The notes below the pieces were generated by a model that had not been told where the DNA came from, did no database searches, and saw nothing but the letters and a program-made list of their open reading frames with translations. A stretch of 64,000 nucleotides of DNA. Origin: Setomelanomma holmii (lineage: Eukaryota > Ascomycota > Dothideomycetes > Pleosporales > Phaeosphaeriaceae). The stretch covers positions 152,300 through 216,299 of the forward strand of contig ML978209.1 in NCBI GenBank assembly GCA_010015745.1, in the 5' to 3' direction. Below are positions 40,759 through 53,138 of the stretch, piece by piece; within the stretch, counting starts at the first letter, position 1; each line of letters opens with the position of its first letter. The position numbers and the translations under genes were made by a program.

Positions 40759-41853
40759 CGGATGCGATGTGGGTGAAGTCTCAATTTTGGAGAAGAAGCT
40801 ATGTTCTTGCATATTCGGCGCATGGAATGGGTAGTTGATGACCAGATACCCCCTTTTGCGATACTTGATTCATGTTATAGAATATCGGCATGCTTAGAGA
40901 ACATGTGAATGAAAGACATCGACTTCAAACAATGGTGTGGCTAATGTGCGTCCGCGATGTCCACAATCAAGCATGCCTAACGACACTTCTTATCCCATGA
41001 CTCAACACTCGGAAGCATACTTTCTCGACGCTTCTTCGAAACAGACTGTTGGCCTTTACCGAATAACCAATTCACAGTCCGATAAACAGGCACAAGAATC
41101 GTATGCCGCCAACTCACAGTGCGCGTGGTGTACGCTGTCCGCCGAATGGTCCACGCTAGGCATTAGCAACGTGTAGCGACGTTACTCTTCTTTCATCTTC
41201 GCCCTATACACTGATACAAGCCACGTTCAGCTTAAGGCCGTCCCTGCTGCCTATCTGTTTAGGATTAAACGTCTAGGAAATTCTCGGTGACCTAGGATGT
41301 GATACAGTAGGCGCGCACTTGCCTAGGAAAAGCCTAGGCTTTCAGTACGTACAACCTTCGAGCTGAGCGAGCTTCGGTCTTTCCATAGAATAGGATACAC
41401 CGGATGACTCAAGGCATAACATGGTCTTCGGCAACGATATCAAGCTGTGGAAAGCACTTTTTGGCCACAATTTCTGGCAAAATGATACCAATGCTCAGGC
41501 GTATCGATTACAGCTTGTTCTGACCGAGTAACTAAATCTAATGCGGATCAGAGGTATGCATTGCCGATAATCCGGAAGTCCTCCAACGTTCAGCTCGTTT
41601 GAGCTTTGAGCCGAGATTGGCTTGCAGCATGGAACGTCGGTAGCATCGAGGCATTGTGATCCCAGGAGCTATTCGGCAGTATCGAAACAATGCCAATCTC
41701 GCAGCTCCAGGCACGCTGGAAGACTGTGACATGACTGATCGTCCAGGTGTGGAGCTCGCTTTGTCGATGCGAAGTAATAATAGAGTACGGAACTCGAATC
41801 TCGAGACAGTTGTTCTACATCTCTTGCCCCAGACTACGATTGTCAAGTTAAGC
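40759..41853. other. Intergenic, gene-free
   Basis: About 1.1 kb; no gene supported. It contains a cluster of CTAGG/CCTAGG motifs at 41270-41342. Confidence 0.6.
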
Positions 41854-43023
41854 CTATCGCATCTGGGAGAATGTTCTTGTGCAGGCTGGCTGCCCAAAAC
41901 ATCGCCGATCGTGCTGAGCGCTCTGGTAGACTAAGTAGTCGTCTTTGTTGCTTTCCATCCACACCTCGGCCAGTACTTGTTGAACTACCTCGTCGCTGTC
42001 GCTCAGTTGTAAGATGGACCTTAAATCGAAGGCCCAGTCTCGCCGCCCGTTAACGAATGATTTAATTTTGGCTGAATAGAGTTGACGGTGCAGAGTGATA
42101 AGGTCGGAAAAGAGCTCAGATGCTGATTTCGTGTAATCGGGGACGATCCCAAACTGCCCCGATGCTTGCGGCCCAAGCAGAGACAAAAGGGCGTAAATGC
42201 GGTCTCGAATGTCCGTGCAGCGCATGTAAGAACAGCTGCGTACTAGAAACTCCAACGTGAAATAACCTGCGTCAAACGAGGGCTGGTGCCAGCGTATCCG
42301 CCGTTCAACGACCTTCATGCCTGCTGCTGCCATGATGCTGGGCAATTTGCCAAGCTCGCACACAGCTCGTCTGAGACTGACCTGTACTGTTTGCGCTACC
42401 CACATCAGCACTGTAGCATCCATTTACTGTGAGCTGCATCGGATGTAGACAGCTCGCGGCAGGGTGAACTCTTGCACGATCCACATCCGCATTCAATATT
42501 CTTGCTCGAACATGAACCGAACTTCTTGGGCGAACCTGTGATCCCATGTCCAAGGCCCCATATTCTGCTCATATAGTTCAGACAAGTCGTGCATTGGGTT
42601 CATTAGACGTCTCTTGCGGGGCCCAAGCCACACCAACATGAGCGCTGCCTTGGAATAGATCTGTCCCATCAATGAGACTTGATGAGTGCGCTCATCGTCT
42701 TTCGCTTGATCAACACATATAGCGTCTATCCAGAGTAGTCTTGTGTAATGCTCCTTTCTCATCTGTTTCAGGAGTTTGAAAAGGTTCCGCTGCACGTGGA
42801 AAACCTTGCCGTCCAGAAGGATCGATCGCATCGCACTGGCGTCTTCTAGGCCCCAGACATATGAGAGTGCTGTGTATGGGATGGAGTTCTTCAGCGAGGT
42901 GACGTGTAGTCTGCACTCTATCGAGCTTGCTGAACTAGATGGATTGTCATGGCGGATTTCGACAAGGCGTATGTTGACACATGTTCCATATGTAAGAGGT
43001 GCATTTTCGTAGGTAGCAGCCAT
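41854..43023 (-). pseudogene. HET-domain (heterokaryon incompatibility) protein, broken by two stops
   Basis: Reading from ATG 43023 in one frame gives a HET domain: YTALSYVWGLEDASAMRSIL, LLKQMRKEHYTRLLWIDAIC, VDQAKDDERTHQVSLMGQIY and LMLVWLGPRKRR. After FMFEQEY a TGA stop (42493-42495) interrupts. The same frame then continues MRMWIVQEFTLPRAVYIRC, the expected HET motif, before a TAA stop (about 42424). It goes on through RDRIYALLSLLGPQ to 41854. The first stop replaces the usual Trp before the MWIVQE motif. No GT-AG intron removes either stop. Such proteins trigger cell death after non-self fusion; this copy is probably dead. Total span is 390 codons, shorter than many HET proteins. Confidence 0.82.
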
Positions 43024-44085
43024 CTCGATAACAAAGCAGTCAACGAATGATAAAGCCCAGGCAAAGAAAGAAAGGCGATCGACGCAGGAGATAGAGAACG
43101 CAACAAGAAGAAGTTGCCTACTGTCCCAGGAAGGCTGAGACAGAGGCTGAGTCAAGCCACATTTCGGTGAGGATCACGTGGTGCCTCCGACTACTTGAAA
43201 AACCCAAGGACTGCTCCAGTGGTGCTGCGGGATGATCTTCTGGGATGTCCGTGATGATTCAATCCTCTTGCACGCCCTGTTGCGAGCACCATGACTCCCT
43301 TGTAAATCGAACATCGCCAGCGTGGCTCTGCATAACGAACACCCTTGTCCGCAGTGTGCGGTGGTGCACTGACTGAGTTCTTCACTGGATCCCGCTCACA
43401 TCGACGTTAGTAGATTCTGCAAGGTAACCTCATCTCACGTCATTGGAATGTGGGCTGGACGAGAACGGGTGCAGATGTGGGTGGCAGAAACGTGGAGAGC
43501 AGTTGATGGTGCCAGGGATCTGCATGGAAGGAGCGATGCACGTCGCTTGGAACGGCGTTCATCGGGCGCGGATTGGCCGACAGCCTCCACTTCCGCGTCC
43601 ACCCAAATTCGTGAACTTTGCTGCGAGCACGAGGCGGTGACTGACTGGCCAGCCTTCCCTGCGTCCTTCTCGCTTGCTTCAGTCGGGGATGCCTCTTCCC
43701 TTCCCCTTCGAATCTCGTGCTGCCATGTTCTGTGCTCGGCTTGCGGGAGACACGGCATTGGACACCAGTGACACCGCCTTGCCTGCGTTGCCCTTCTCAG
43801 CCTCTCCTGTAGCACAACGTATGCTCCAGTGATTGCCCCAGCATGCAAGCAATCGTAACGTGTACCATCACCGATTCTCTTGTGCCGTCCGAGGTCACTC
43901 TCCCCGCACTGGGCTGTCACCGACAGTATCAGATCCATTGACGCAGACGCGCCTCCCACTGGCCAAGTATATTAATAGCCCTGCAGTAACGACGTAGCAT
44001 GGTGGGTTGAAAAAGCAAATGCTTTCCCTTGCTCAATACTTCCTCGCGAGTTGACTGAGGCTGATCGCTGTGTATTGTGCTCCAG
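43024..44085. other. Intergenic, likely contains the first exon of the DUF6594 gene
   Basis: About 1 kb. An AT-rich stretch at about 43966 could be a core promoter. No first exon could be assigned with confidence. Confidence 0.45.
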
Positions 44086-46871
44086 ACAGACCGCAGGACT
44101 CCCCCTCAGCGACTCCAGCCGACTTCGCGATATCGTAGCCCTGGCATAGAGGACCCTCACTACCACTATGAGAGCTTGAATAATACCCAGGGTTCACAGG
44201 CTGGCAGTACATCGCGCACACGACGTCGGCCTTCGCGTACCAATTCGAGCGAGAAAGTTCCCCCGCAGTCAGCCTCATCGTCATGGGACGACAGGGATAG
44301 GGGTGGCAGCAAGAAGACCAAACCTGGCCGGAACACACTGAAGAAACCACCGAGGCGTGACTCGGCCCAGTCGGACATATCGTTTGGGTCCCAGAGCACA
44401 CACTCTGAGGAAGCAGAAGACGCTTGCGGATACGTCCCCAAGCTCAGCCAGATAAGAGAAGGCAAGGAGAACAGAACTTTGAGAAATCGTGCTAGCTCCA
44501 CGGTCAGCTCCTCAGTTGATTCCAGGACCCGGAGACGGCGGCACACCACCGACCATGCTCCAGACGACCCTCGCGCTCGACACAAATACAGTTCGTCGCA
44601 ACGGCATGCCCAGAGCTTTGCTAGACTGTCAAACCCTTCTCTAGCTTCTGTGCTTTCCGACGTGAATCCAGAGTCGAGCGTGTCGAACGTGAGCGGCACT
44701 ACCGTCACGCAGCGATCGTACGACGATCACAGCGACGACAGTAGGTCTATGCGCGACCCCAAAGGGTCGGGCAGACGAAGGAGGCCGAAGATGTCGACGG
44801 TTACAGAGATGGATGCCGAACAATCAAACGTATTCCAGTATATGCAACAAGTTCCAACAGTCGAGGAGTATTCTGAAGAAGAGCATTATGAAATGGAGCC
44901 TTCCACGATTGCTTCGTCCTCCGCTGAGTCTTCAGATGAAACGGACCATGATGGTGCACAGTCTTCGACTGCAGGGGGCGCTCAAGTCGTGCAAGATACA
45001 CCAACGACTTCGCCGGCTTCGACTCGAAGATCAGACGTCGAGCCACCAGAGCCTCCTCGACAGTACCAAAATGTGAAAAAGCCGCTTTATGCAAGCAGCT
45101 TTGTCCATGGCCCTGGTGATCATGACGAGGAAGATTACGATGATAGTGATGAAGGCAGCGATGTCGAGGGTGGAGAGGAGGAGCATGACGATGCGTTGCA
45201 TAATGACGATGAGCATGATGGGCACGAGCAGCCTTCAGCCCTCGAGAAGGCACCGCCTCCAAGGGCTCCATCGTCCTCCTCTCGACAAAGCGATCCGCAC
45301 ACCTGGCGACTCATGCAACGAGAACGTGAGCTTGCCAACCACATCCTGAAGAGTCCGCAACCACAAAAGGACGTTCAGTTTGCTGGCGGGCCTTTGCCTC
45401 GCCCACCTCCACCTATGCCAATATACTCTCCTTGCGCATACTCCGGTGCAGCACCTGCCACGTACGAAGCGTCGACAAGTTATGCTCCTGAATGGCCACC
45501 ATTCCCACCACCGCTAGCAGTGGAGTATCCACCCCAGAACATGCTGCAGTCTCCGCCTGTCAGTCACGCGCTACCATTGACAGTGCAGCCCGGAATGGGG
45601 GTTACCAATCTGCCGGCACAGCAGCATGCGCAACCCTTCTACCAACATCCTGGACAGCCGCCACAGTACCAGGCACATCAGCCCGCCACTGATGTGACCA
45701 GGACCACGGCCGCGGGATACGAGTTACTGGCTCATAAGCTAAGCGAGCCGCCCAAGAGCAGCAAATCACTCCGCAAGGGCGGGAACTTGGTCCCTATGTA
45801 TCGTAAGTTCGAGCACCTTAACCATCGTGTACTTCTTCACCTGCAGGATGAAGTGTGTGAGCTAGAGGAGGAGCTTCGTGTACTCGACGAGAACATCATG
45901 CAGTCGTCACCCAGAGATGAGTCAGGACACGCCTTTCCGGCATCCAGACGTGGGGACGCTCGTTATGGTGGAGAACTCCATTTCAAGCGGACGGAGCTCT
46001 TAGGCCGGATTTTCCAAAAGCTTGGCCAGTATAGTAAGTCTCGTGCCTCTGCCCTGCGCTCAGTCCGAACGTTATATGCCGTGTTGGGCTGCAGACGCCA
46101 CAAATACACCGGTCAGGGACAGCCAACTGACTTGTCACAGACCAAGCCTTGACTTCGTTCAATAGCCTCCTCAAAAGCCTTGACCCAGCTGGTGCAGAGG
46201 ACATTCAAGCTTATCGCGCCTGGATGGAGAAGCGTGCTGCGATCGACTATGCCGAGACACGATTCCTCGAACGCAAGAATGACCTTGTGGCAGTCTCGCG
46301 ACGACCATCTGTAAGCACTATGCGGGGACAGCATCAGTCTCCAGCATTGTGGCTGCCGTTGGGCCTTGTGCTTCCCCTCCTGGCGTTCGCGATAGTCCCA
46401 AGCTTGCTGGGACGCATTGTCGTTATCGCGCTTATCACAGCCGCGGAACTCAGATTGGCTACGACGACACCTGAAGTCATGAGCTACTTGACCTTTCAGG
46501 AATGGGCTATGGCTGCTGCTGTGTAAGTGCACTCCCTTCTCCTCACTTTTGCGCCTTCTGGCAAGCCGAGAGGAAGATGGTGACGACTACCTTCGCAAGA
46601 GCCGAAGTGGTGCTGCGGGATTTCCACACACCATGGCCTCGTCAGCACCACTACTCGCGGATAATCGGAGCGTCTGACAAGCTGCTTGAATCATCATGAC
46701 GCTCTGAAACCCCAGCATAAGTGGCCTCGAAGACATCTTTAACCATTTTTATCCGGTTATCATCCCGCGCATCCCGCGCTGAATGTGCCTGTTCCTGAGG
46801 TTGGCGATGGTGAAGCTAATGCATGCAGCTATTTCGGAGTCATGGCGGTCCTTGCTGGCCTCGTGCACTGA
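44086..46871 (+). CDS. DUF6594-domain membrane protein (5' end unresolved)
   Basis: Exons 44086-46033, 46141-46522 and 46829-46871. The open frame extends back only to a GTG near 44077 with no nearby in-frame ATG, so a short upstream exon joined at the CAG ending 44085 is likely. The first ~500 residues are disordered: Ser/Arg-rich, an acidic run (about 45120-45230), then Pro-rich (FPPPLAVEYPPQN). The DUF6594 part begins near MYRKFEHLNHRVLLHLQDEV, with an acidic coiled segment. After splicing it continues QALTSFNSLLKSLDPAGAED, RLATTTPEVMSYLTFQEWAM and the terminal VYFGVMAVLAGLVH. Hydrophobic helices lie at PLGLVLPLLAFAIVPSLL and RIVVIALITAAEL. Function unknown. The last intron (306 nt) is long for this genome. 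Confidence 0.8.
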
Positions 46872-48791
46872 GCACCGAGCACGGCCGCACCCTTTTCACG
46901 GCAAGTGCGCGGCGCAATGATCGCCATCGTTTTGGGTGCACAGACAGGTACGCTGCGAGTTTGTGGAGGTACAGCCGCCCCGGTCCGACCTTTGAGGAAA
47001 TGCGGAGTCGCTTGTTTGCAAATTTGCGTTTTGGTCATGGCGTCACCTTATTTTGTTCTCTTGACATGTTTCTCGGAGTTTGTGGCGGGGTCTCATCTGG
47101 CGGGGCGTTCACGGCTGAGGTTCCTGTGTGAGGGTGTGGTGAGGTTAGAGATGATGGGCCCAAGTCAATCTCAGATTGGCGTAGAGCTTGGCTGCATGCG
47201 GGAGTGGACTCTTGACCCACTGCGCAATGCTCGACGCGGGCCCTGGGCTGCGATTGCGAGGCCGCCATGAAGCGAGAAGGATCGCGCATGGCGCAAGTGG
47301 CGTGATGCTCTATCGAGTCGAGCAAGCAATGCGCAATCGTTGTCATGATGAGTGCCGTCTTGGGAGTCGCCGCCGCTGCTCGCAATCCTGTGACGCCCGC
47401 AGTCTTTGACCATTGAGCCCGTCACTCTGGAGATGCATTAGGATGGTTGGTCTGCACAACATGCCACAGAGTCTATCTCCAAGTGAACCGCGCTAAGCAT
47501 GTCCGATAGGAAATATTGATAGTTCGATAGCCGTCGATAAAACTCTGCAACACGGCAAGATGGGCGAGCATGATGTCAGGATGGAACTTGCTCCGCGCCC
47601 GAACCACTTGCATCTTCTCTCCACTTTCTCTTGCGAGCACGATGGCGCACTTGGTAAGCTGTTCGCTAACTAGCACTGTTCAAGAGGTGTCTAGTGTCGT
47701 GTAACCACCGTGCGACGCTATGGCCCTCTCTCCACTCCACACAACCATCATCCTGCACCACACCGGACGCGTGTTGGGAGCGTCGAGAGGTCTGATGGGG
47801 CGGGCCGCAGCATTCCAAGGCGATAACGTTCAGCTGGGCCCACCTGCATCCATGGTGGCGATGTTGGCGACAGATACACCCGGCTCCCAGAGGGCAACGG
47901 TGCGTCTCTTGACGTTGGCTGCTAGCCAGGCACCACCGCCAGGAACCGGCTTGGCTTGCCCGCTTCAGGCGGATAGGAGAGCAGATGACCACGAGTTTCA
48001 GAGTTCGTTGCATGCGAACCCTGCCAGGGCGCCGTGCCCCGTACAGCAATGGTTCAGAGCTCGGTTTGCGCAACGCAATTGCTGCAGACGCCCTCTTTGC
48101 TCTGCTGAGGGTCCCCATGTAGTAGACTAGTGTGTGGTTCTGTCTGCAGGCTGCGGGCGAGTGCATGCACGTACTGCTCCGGTGCTGCTGCTCTCCGCAC
48201 TGAGCGTCCCTGCCCTGGCCCACTTAATGAGCTAGGCGCAACCGACGCTCCTCCCTGAAACGTCCCATCGCTGCTGCCCTACATCACATCGCTCCTGCCG
48301 CCGCCGAGTTGCGCCTGCCTTGACTGACTCCCTCACCACTACCTCTCGCTGCGCCAGAGAGTGACGTGCTCGTCGATTGACTGTGAGGTGCCCCCGCATG
48401 TTCTCTGCTGCGCTCTAGCACGCCCTTCACCACGCAGCCGTCGCGAACCACGTCTCCGCCCGCCCCAGCCCTCAGTAAATATTCAGCTCCCTCGCCGTCC
48501 CTGACGAAGACGCGCACGCACAGCCTGCGGCCACTGCACAGTCTCGCTGGACGAGCGATCCCGCTGCAATCAGGCGCAATCCAGGCAAACAGTCCTGCGC
48601 GCACAAAGAAACCCCTCCGCACCATCCGCCCGCGCCAGACGAAGCGCGCCTGTGCGACCGCAACAGACGCCGTCACACAGGTACCTGGGCCGCGACTTCT
48701 TTGTCCTCTACCCGCCAGGGCTCGTGCAACCGTACCTGTACTTTACAGCAATCTCCCTTGACCCGCCGAGCTCGCAGCCAGCGACCACAGC
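46872..48791. other. Long gene-free stretch upstream of the RasGAP gene
   Basis: About 1.9 kb. C-rich from about 48280 on, probably promoter and 5' leader of the RasGAP gene. Open frames here (for example 48284-48676 minus) are composition artefacts with no domain. Confidence 0.55.
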
Positions 48792-51329
48792 ATGGCCGTC
48801 TCGATGCTGCACGCTCCGTCGCGGGCGTCGACGTCCTCGTCGTCGTCCTTCATCCCCGTCTCCCGCCAGAACACAATGTCATCGCACGATGGCTCGCGCT
48901 CGGTCCGCCAGTCGAAGCGGTACTCGGTCACGGCTCTATACCTGTCCATGTCGGCAAAAGACAAGGAGCTTGAGATTGAAGACGATCTGGCCAGAGGTGC
49001 GCTCTCTGAGTATTCAATGGTCAGGCTGAGGCTAACTATGCGCAGCCCAGAAGATTCTACGCGAACTGAAAGCGAAGATCTCGTCGCAATCGAAGAAGAA
49101 CTTCGTCCTCGAGAAGGATGTGCGATATCTCGACTCGCGGATAGCGCTGCTCATTCAGAATCGCATGGCGCTCGAAGAGGTACGTGTGCACCCTTCTGCT
49201 CGATGAATCACTACTAACACGCGCAGCAAAATGAAGTTGCGAGCCACCTCGAAGAGGGCATGGAGCTGCAGGAAGGCTTCTTTCCCAACGACGATAAGAC
49301 ACAAAAGTACGGCAACTTGCTGTTCCTCCTGCAATCCGAGCCACGACACATCGCCCATCTGTGTCGCCTCGTGTCCATGGCCGAGATCGATGCGCTGCTC
49401 CAGACCGTCATGTTCACAATCTACGGAAATCAGTACGAGAGCCGCGAAGAGCACTTGCTGTTGACTATGTTTCAGGTATGCGGTGCCTCGAATTTCGGAG
49501 AATAAATGCTAACATAATCGGAACAGTCGGTGCTTACTTACCAGTTCGACAACACCCCGGACTATAGTTCGCTTTTGCGCGCTAACACCCCTGTCTCGCG
49601 AATGATGACCACGTACACCCGCAGAGGGCCCGGACAGAGCTATCTTAAGGTGGTCCTGCAGGACAGCATCAACTCGCTGATCGAGCTCAAGGACCTCGAC
49701 CTCGAGATCAATCCGCTCAAGGTATATGAGAAGATGGTAGCCGAGCTCGAAGAGCAAGGCAAGTTGCCCCCCAATCTACCCAGGGCCGTTACTGCAGAGC
49801 AGGCCACGGAGAATGAGAAGGTGCAGCAAATCATTGCACCCCGTGTGAGCATGTTGATGGAGATTGCCAACAACTTCCTCACCACCATCATCAAGGGTCT
49901 TGAAGAGACGCCATACGGTATCAGATGGATCTGCAAGCAGATTCGCAGTCTTTCACGGCGCAAGTACCCCGATGCGCAGGACCAGACCATCTGCACGCTC
50001 ATCGGTGGCTTCTTCTTTTTGCGATTCATCAACCCCGCCATAGTCACGCCGCGATCATATATGCTCATCGATGCGACACCGGCAGAGAACCCAAAGCGTA
50101 CCCTGACATACATTGCGAAAATGTTGCAGAATCTGGCCAACAAGCCGTCGTACGCAAAGGAGCCCTACATGGCCAAGTTGCAGCCTTTCGTTCATCAGAA
50201 CAAAGACCGCATCAACAAGTTCCTTCTTGACCTCTGTGAGGTCCAGGACTTCTACGAAAGCCTGGAGCTGGACAACTACGTCGCTCTCTCAAAGAAGGAC
50301 CTCGAACTCTCAATCACGCTAAACGAGGTCTACGCTACACATTCGTTGTTGGAGAGACATGCCACCGAATTGGTAGGTTATGCGCTTACAATACCACAGA
50401 CGCCTGTTACTAATCCCTTTCAGGCAAAGGATGACAGTTCGCATTTGGGTGTTATCCTGCAGGAGCTCGGTCCTGCACCAGCTCAGCTTCCAAGGAAGGA
50501 GAACAGAGCCATCAACCTCCCTTTGTTCAGCAAGTGGGAGACACCGTTGGATGACTTCACAGCTGCACTCGACATCACACAAGAGGAGATCTTCTTCATG
50601 GAGGCGAAGTCGACATTCGTCATGATCTTGCGGTCGCTACCACCAAACAGTTCAATCACTCGAAGGCCACTACGACTCGATAGGATTGCAGAAGCGGCGG
50701 CGACCACAAAGAACGACTCCGTAATGGTGAAGAAGGGCATTCGCAGTATGGAACTGCTCAGCCAGCTGCAGGAGCTGGGCGTAATTGACAAGGAAGATCA
50801 GTTCTCCCTGCTTAGGGACGAGGTCGAGCAGGAGCTAGTCCACCTCGGATCCATGAAAGAAAAGGTCATCGAGGAGACAAGGAAGCTGGAGGAGGTGTTC
50901 CGGACCATTCGAGACCACAACCTCTACTTGGTGGGTCAGCTCGAGACATACAAATCATATCTGCACAACGTCCGCAGCCAATCCGAGGGCAAGACCAGGA
51001 AGCAGCAGAAGCACCAGGTTTTGGGTCCATACAAGTTCACACACCAGCAGCTGGAGAAGGAGGGCGTCATCCAGAAGAGCAATGTGCCGGAGAACCGGAG
51101 AGCGAACATCTACTTCAACTTTACAAGCCCGCTCCCAGGCACATTTGTCATCTCCCTCCACTACAAGGGTCGCAACCGGGGTCTGCTCGAACTGGACCTG
51201 AAGCTCGACGACCTGCTCGAGATGCAAAAGGACAATCAGGAAGACCTCGACCTCGAGTATGTGCAGTTCAACGTGTCAAAAGTACTGGTACTGCTCAATA
51301 AGCGCTTCGCGCGGAAGAAGGGATGGTAG
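48792..51329 (+). CDS. Ras GTPase-activating protein (RasGAP plus RasGAP_C, Gap1/Sar1 type)
   Basis: Five exons: 48792-48996, 49046-49179, 49227-49475, 49527-50372 and 50424-51329, giving 779 aa. It would stimulate GTP hydrolysis by Ras, restraining Ras signalling in growth and polarity. A Ser-rich start precedes a coiled coil (DKELEIEDDLARAQKILREL). The RasGAP domain spans about residues 190-420, with LLLTMFQSVLTYQF, LLRANTPVSRMMTTYTRRGP (arginine-finger region) and TLIGGFFFLRFINPAIVTPR (the FLR...PA motif). A RasGAP_C domain follows, as in IQGAP proteins (YKFTHQQLEKEGVIQKSNVP, IYFNFTSPLPGTFVISLHYK). There are no IQ motifs or CH domain, so it is a Gap1/Sar1-like form and not a true IQGAP. 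Intron 4 (51 nt) is in frame and stop-free. Confidence 0.92.
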
Positions 51330-52549
51330 GACCGTCTCCTACCGATGCGCGACGCGCCACGAGAAAGCTATGATAACCCCGACTTTTGTTATGTTCTCGC
51401 CGCAGCTTGACGCTGTGGGCGCACGCAACGTAATTCCTACACACTGCTCGACCAACGATTCATTCTTAAGCACATTACGGCGCCGGAGTACGGAGTCTGT
51501 GCGGCCTGCCGCTTACCTTATTGTTTTGGGATACCCCTGGTGTGGATGTGGAAGAGAGCTGTCGGCAATGGGTTCGTCACAGACGAAATGAGGAGGATCT
51601 TTCACATTATGGCAGCAGCATTGACGTGCTGGACTGAATCTGCTATTAGTGTCGGGCATATTTCCTATGTATTTTTTTCTCTATACTCTCGCTCTAATTA
51701 CGCATGCTTTGGGCGTATTTCTATCCTGCTGCCTCATATGTCTTTTAGCGCACGTGCAATTGGGATTCGGCGGGACCGAAATTCTCTCCTTTGTTGTTTA
51801 GTGGTTATGCGAGCGATATCCTGTGTACGATAGGGCATGGAAGGACTTGTTGGACTTGTTGGACTTGTTGGTCGCATTAGGTATGAGACTGATAATGGAT
51901 GAGCTTGTGAGGCTCTTTCCTGCTTGGAATCTCGTGTGCTCCTGTGGAGATGTTAGGATGTGTGGATCTGCATGTGAAATTTGTGCGTCGCAGTATGGAG
52001 GCTGAAGTGAGTCGGAACATACCAGATGCATTGCCCTGACATTGACGTGCAGAAATTGGGATAGGTGTCAATGATGACTTGGATCCGTTCCTTTGGCTTC
52101 CGCAACTTGGACCGCGGCTACGTCACCCTCTTGGTAGCACATGAGCTTGCCTTCTTGATGGACTTGCAACCATGCCATAGTACCCGGCAAGCATCGGTAC
52201 ACTTTCATTCGCAACCATTTAGATGCATGCAGAATCCCAACTGCAAGATAAGAGATAACGCTACATCATGAGGGTACATGATGCACATCAAGCACGGGTG
52301 CCTGTCACACGTACATCCACTAGCGCAAGATCGTCAGGCGCCAGGACGAATGGCGGGTCGTGATTGGTGCGAGCTCGCCTCATCCATGAGGAGTCAGACG
52401 AGCTGCGAGGCTGTGAGTTACGACACCGCGCGAGCTTGAGGGTCTTGACTTCTTTCATGATACTCACGATTTGACTTTTGGACCGGAGGTATTGTTACTT
52501 TGGCGTTTATCAATTCTACTATCACACGAACAGAAATAGCGACACCATC
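51330..52549. other. Intergenic, gene-free
   Basis: About 1.2 kb, with T-rich 3' flank of the RasGAP gene and a 9-bp triple repeat at 51843. No gene is supported. Confidence 0.6.
51843..51869. repeat. Three tandem copies of GGACTTGTT
   Basis: 9-bp unit in three perfect copies. Confidence 0.95.
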
Positions 52550-53138
52550 ATGGCGTCTCGATCCTCATCATCCGCGACCTCGAGTCCAGCGTCAAGCAGT
52601 AATGCGATAGCGATTCCGGCGAGGAAGAACAAATTCACTTCACACTCCCACTCCAACAACCCAGCCACAATGCCGTCTTCGTCGTCAAGCTTCCAGTACG
52701 GCAGCTTCGCTTCCTCATCTACATCCTCCACCCCATCAAGCAGTCCCGGACCTGCATCCGCGCAGCACCGCAGACGAGAAAGCCTCATGTCCGCAACCTT
52801 CAGCAAGGCGGATTATACAGTCATAAACGTGGGCGAGGAAGAAAGTCCAAGGTTGATTACGTGTATCAAGGCGAGTCAAGGGTTTGATTGGAATCAAGGT
52901 ACGCCTCTATCTCCCCTACCTACCCATCACATTTACGAGTATCCTGCGCCATAGCGATGGAGTGGGCGCTGGGGGCGGGGGAATAAGGCAAAGATTCAAG
53001 CTAATGTGTTCTGTGTGAACAGAGATATTCCTACCTAGCTACGCCGATTTCCACTTTGATGATCTCGAGCGACGACAGGATCCGGTGGTTGATGTTGTGG
53101 TTACGGATGAGGAGGTGCGGAGGATGTTTCCGTCGTGA
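52550..53138 (+). CDS. Small conserved-looking fungal protein of unknown function
   Basis: Two exons (52550-52898, 53023-53138) give 154 aa. The first ~85 residues are Ser/Thr-rich and disordered. The C-terminal part looks folded and constrained: RLITCIKASQGFDWNQEIF, then LPSYADFHFDDLERRQDPVV, and VVTDEEVRRMFPS at the end. The splice keeps the frame and places KASQGFDWNQ next to EIFLPSY, which supports the model. I do not recognise a named domain. I chose the ATG at 52550 because the preceding in-frame codons look like leader. Confidence 0.65.

Noticed and set aside
41538..41897. 119-codon minus-strand frame downstream of the HET relic
   Set aside because: Different frame from the HET gene and no similarity to HET C-terminal regions that I can see.
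48284..48676. 130-codon minus-strand frame upstream of the RasGAP gene
   Set aside because: Explained by high GC content; no motif.
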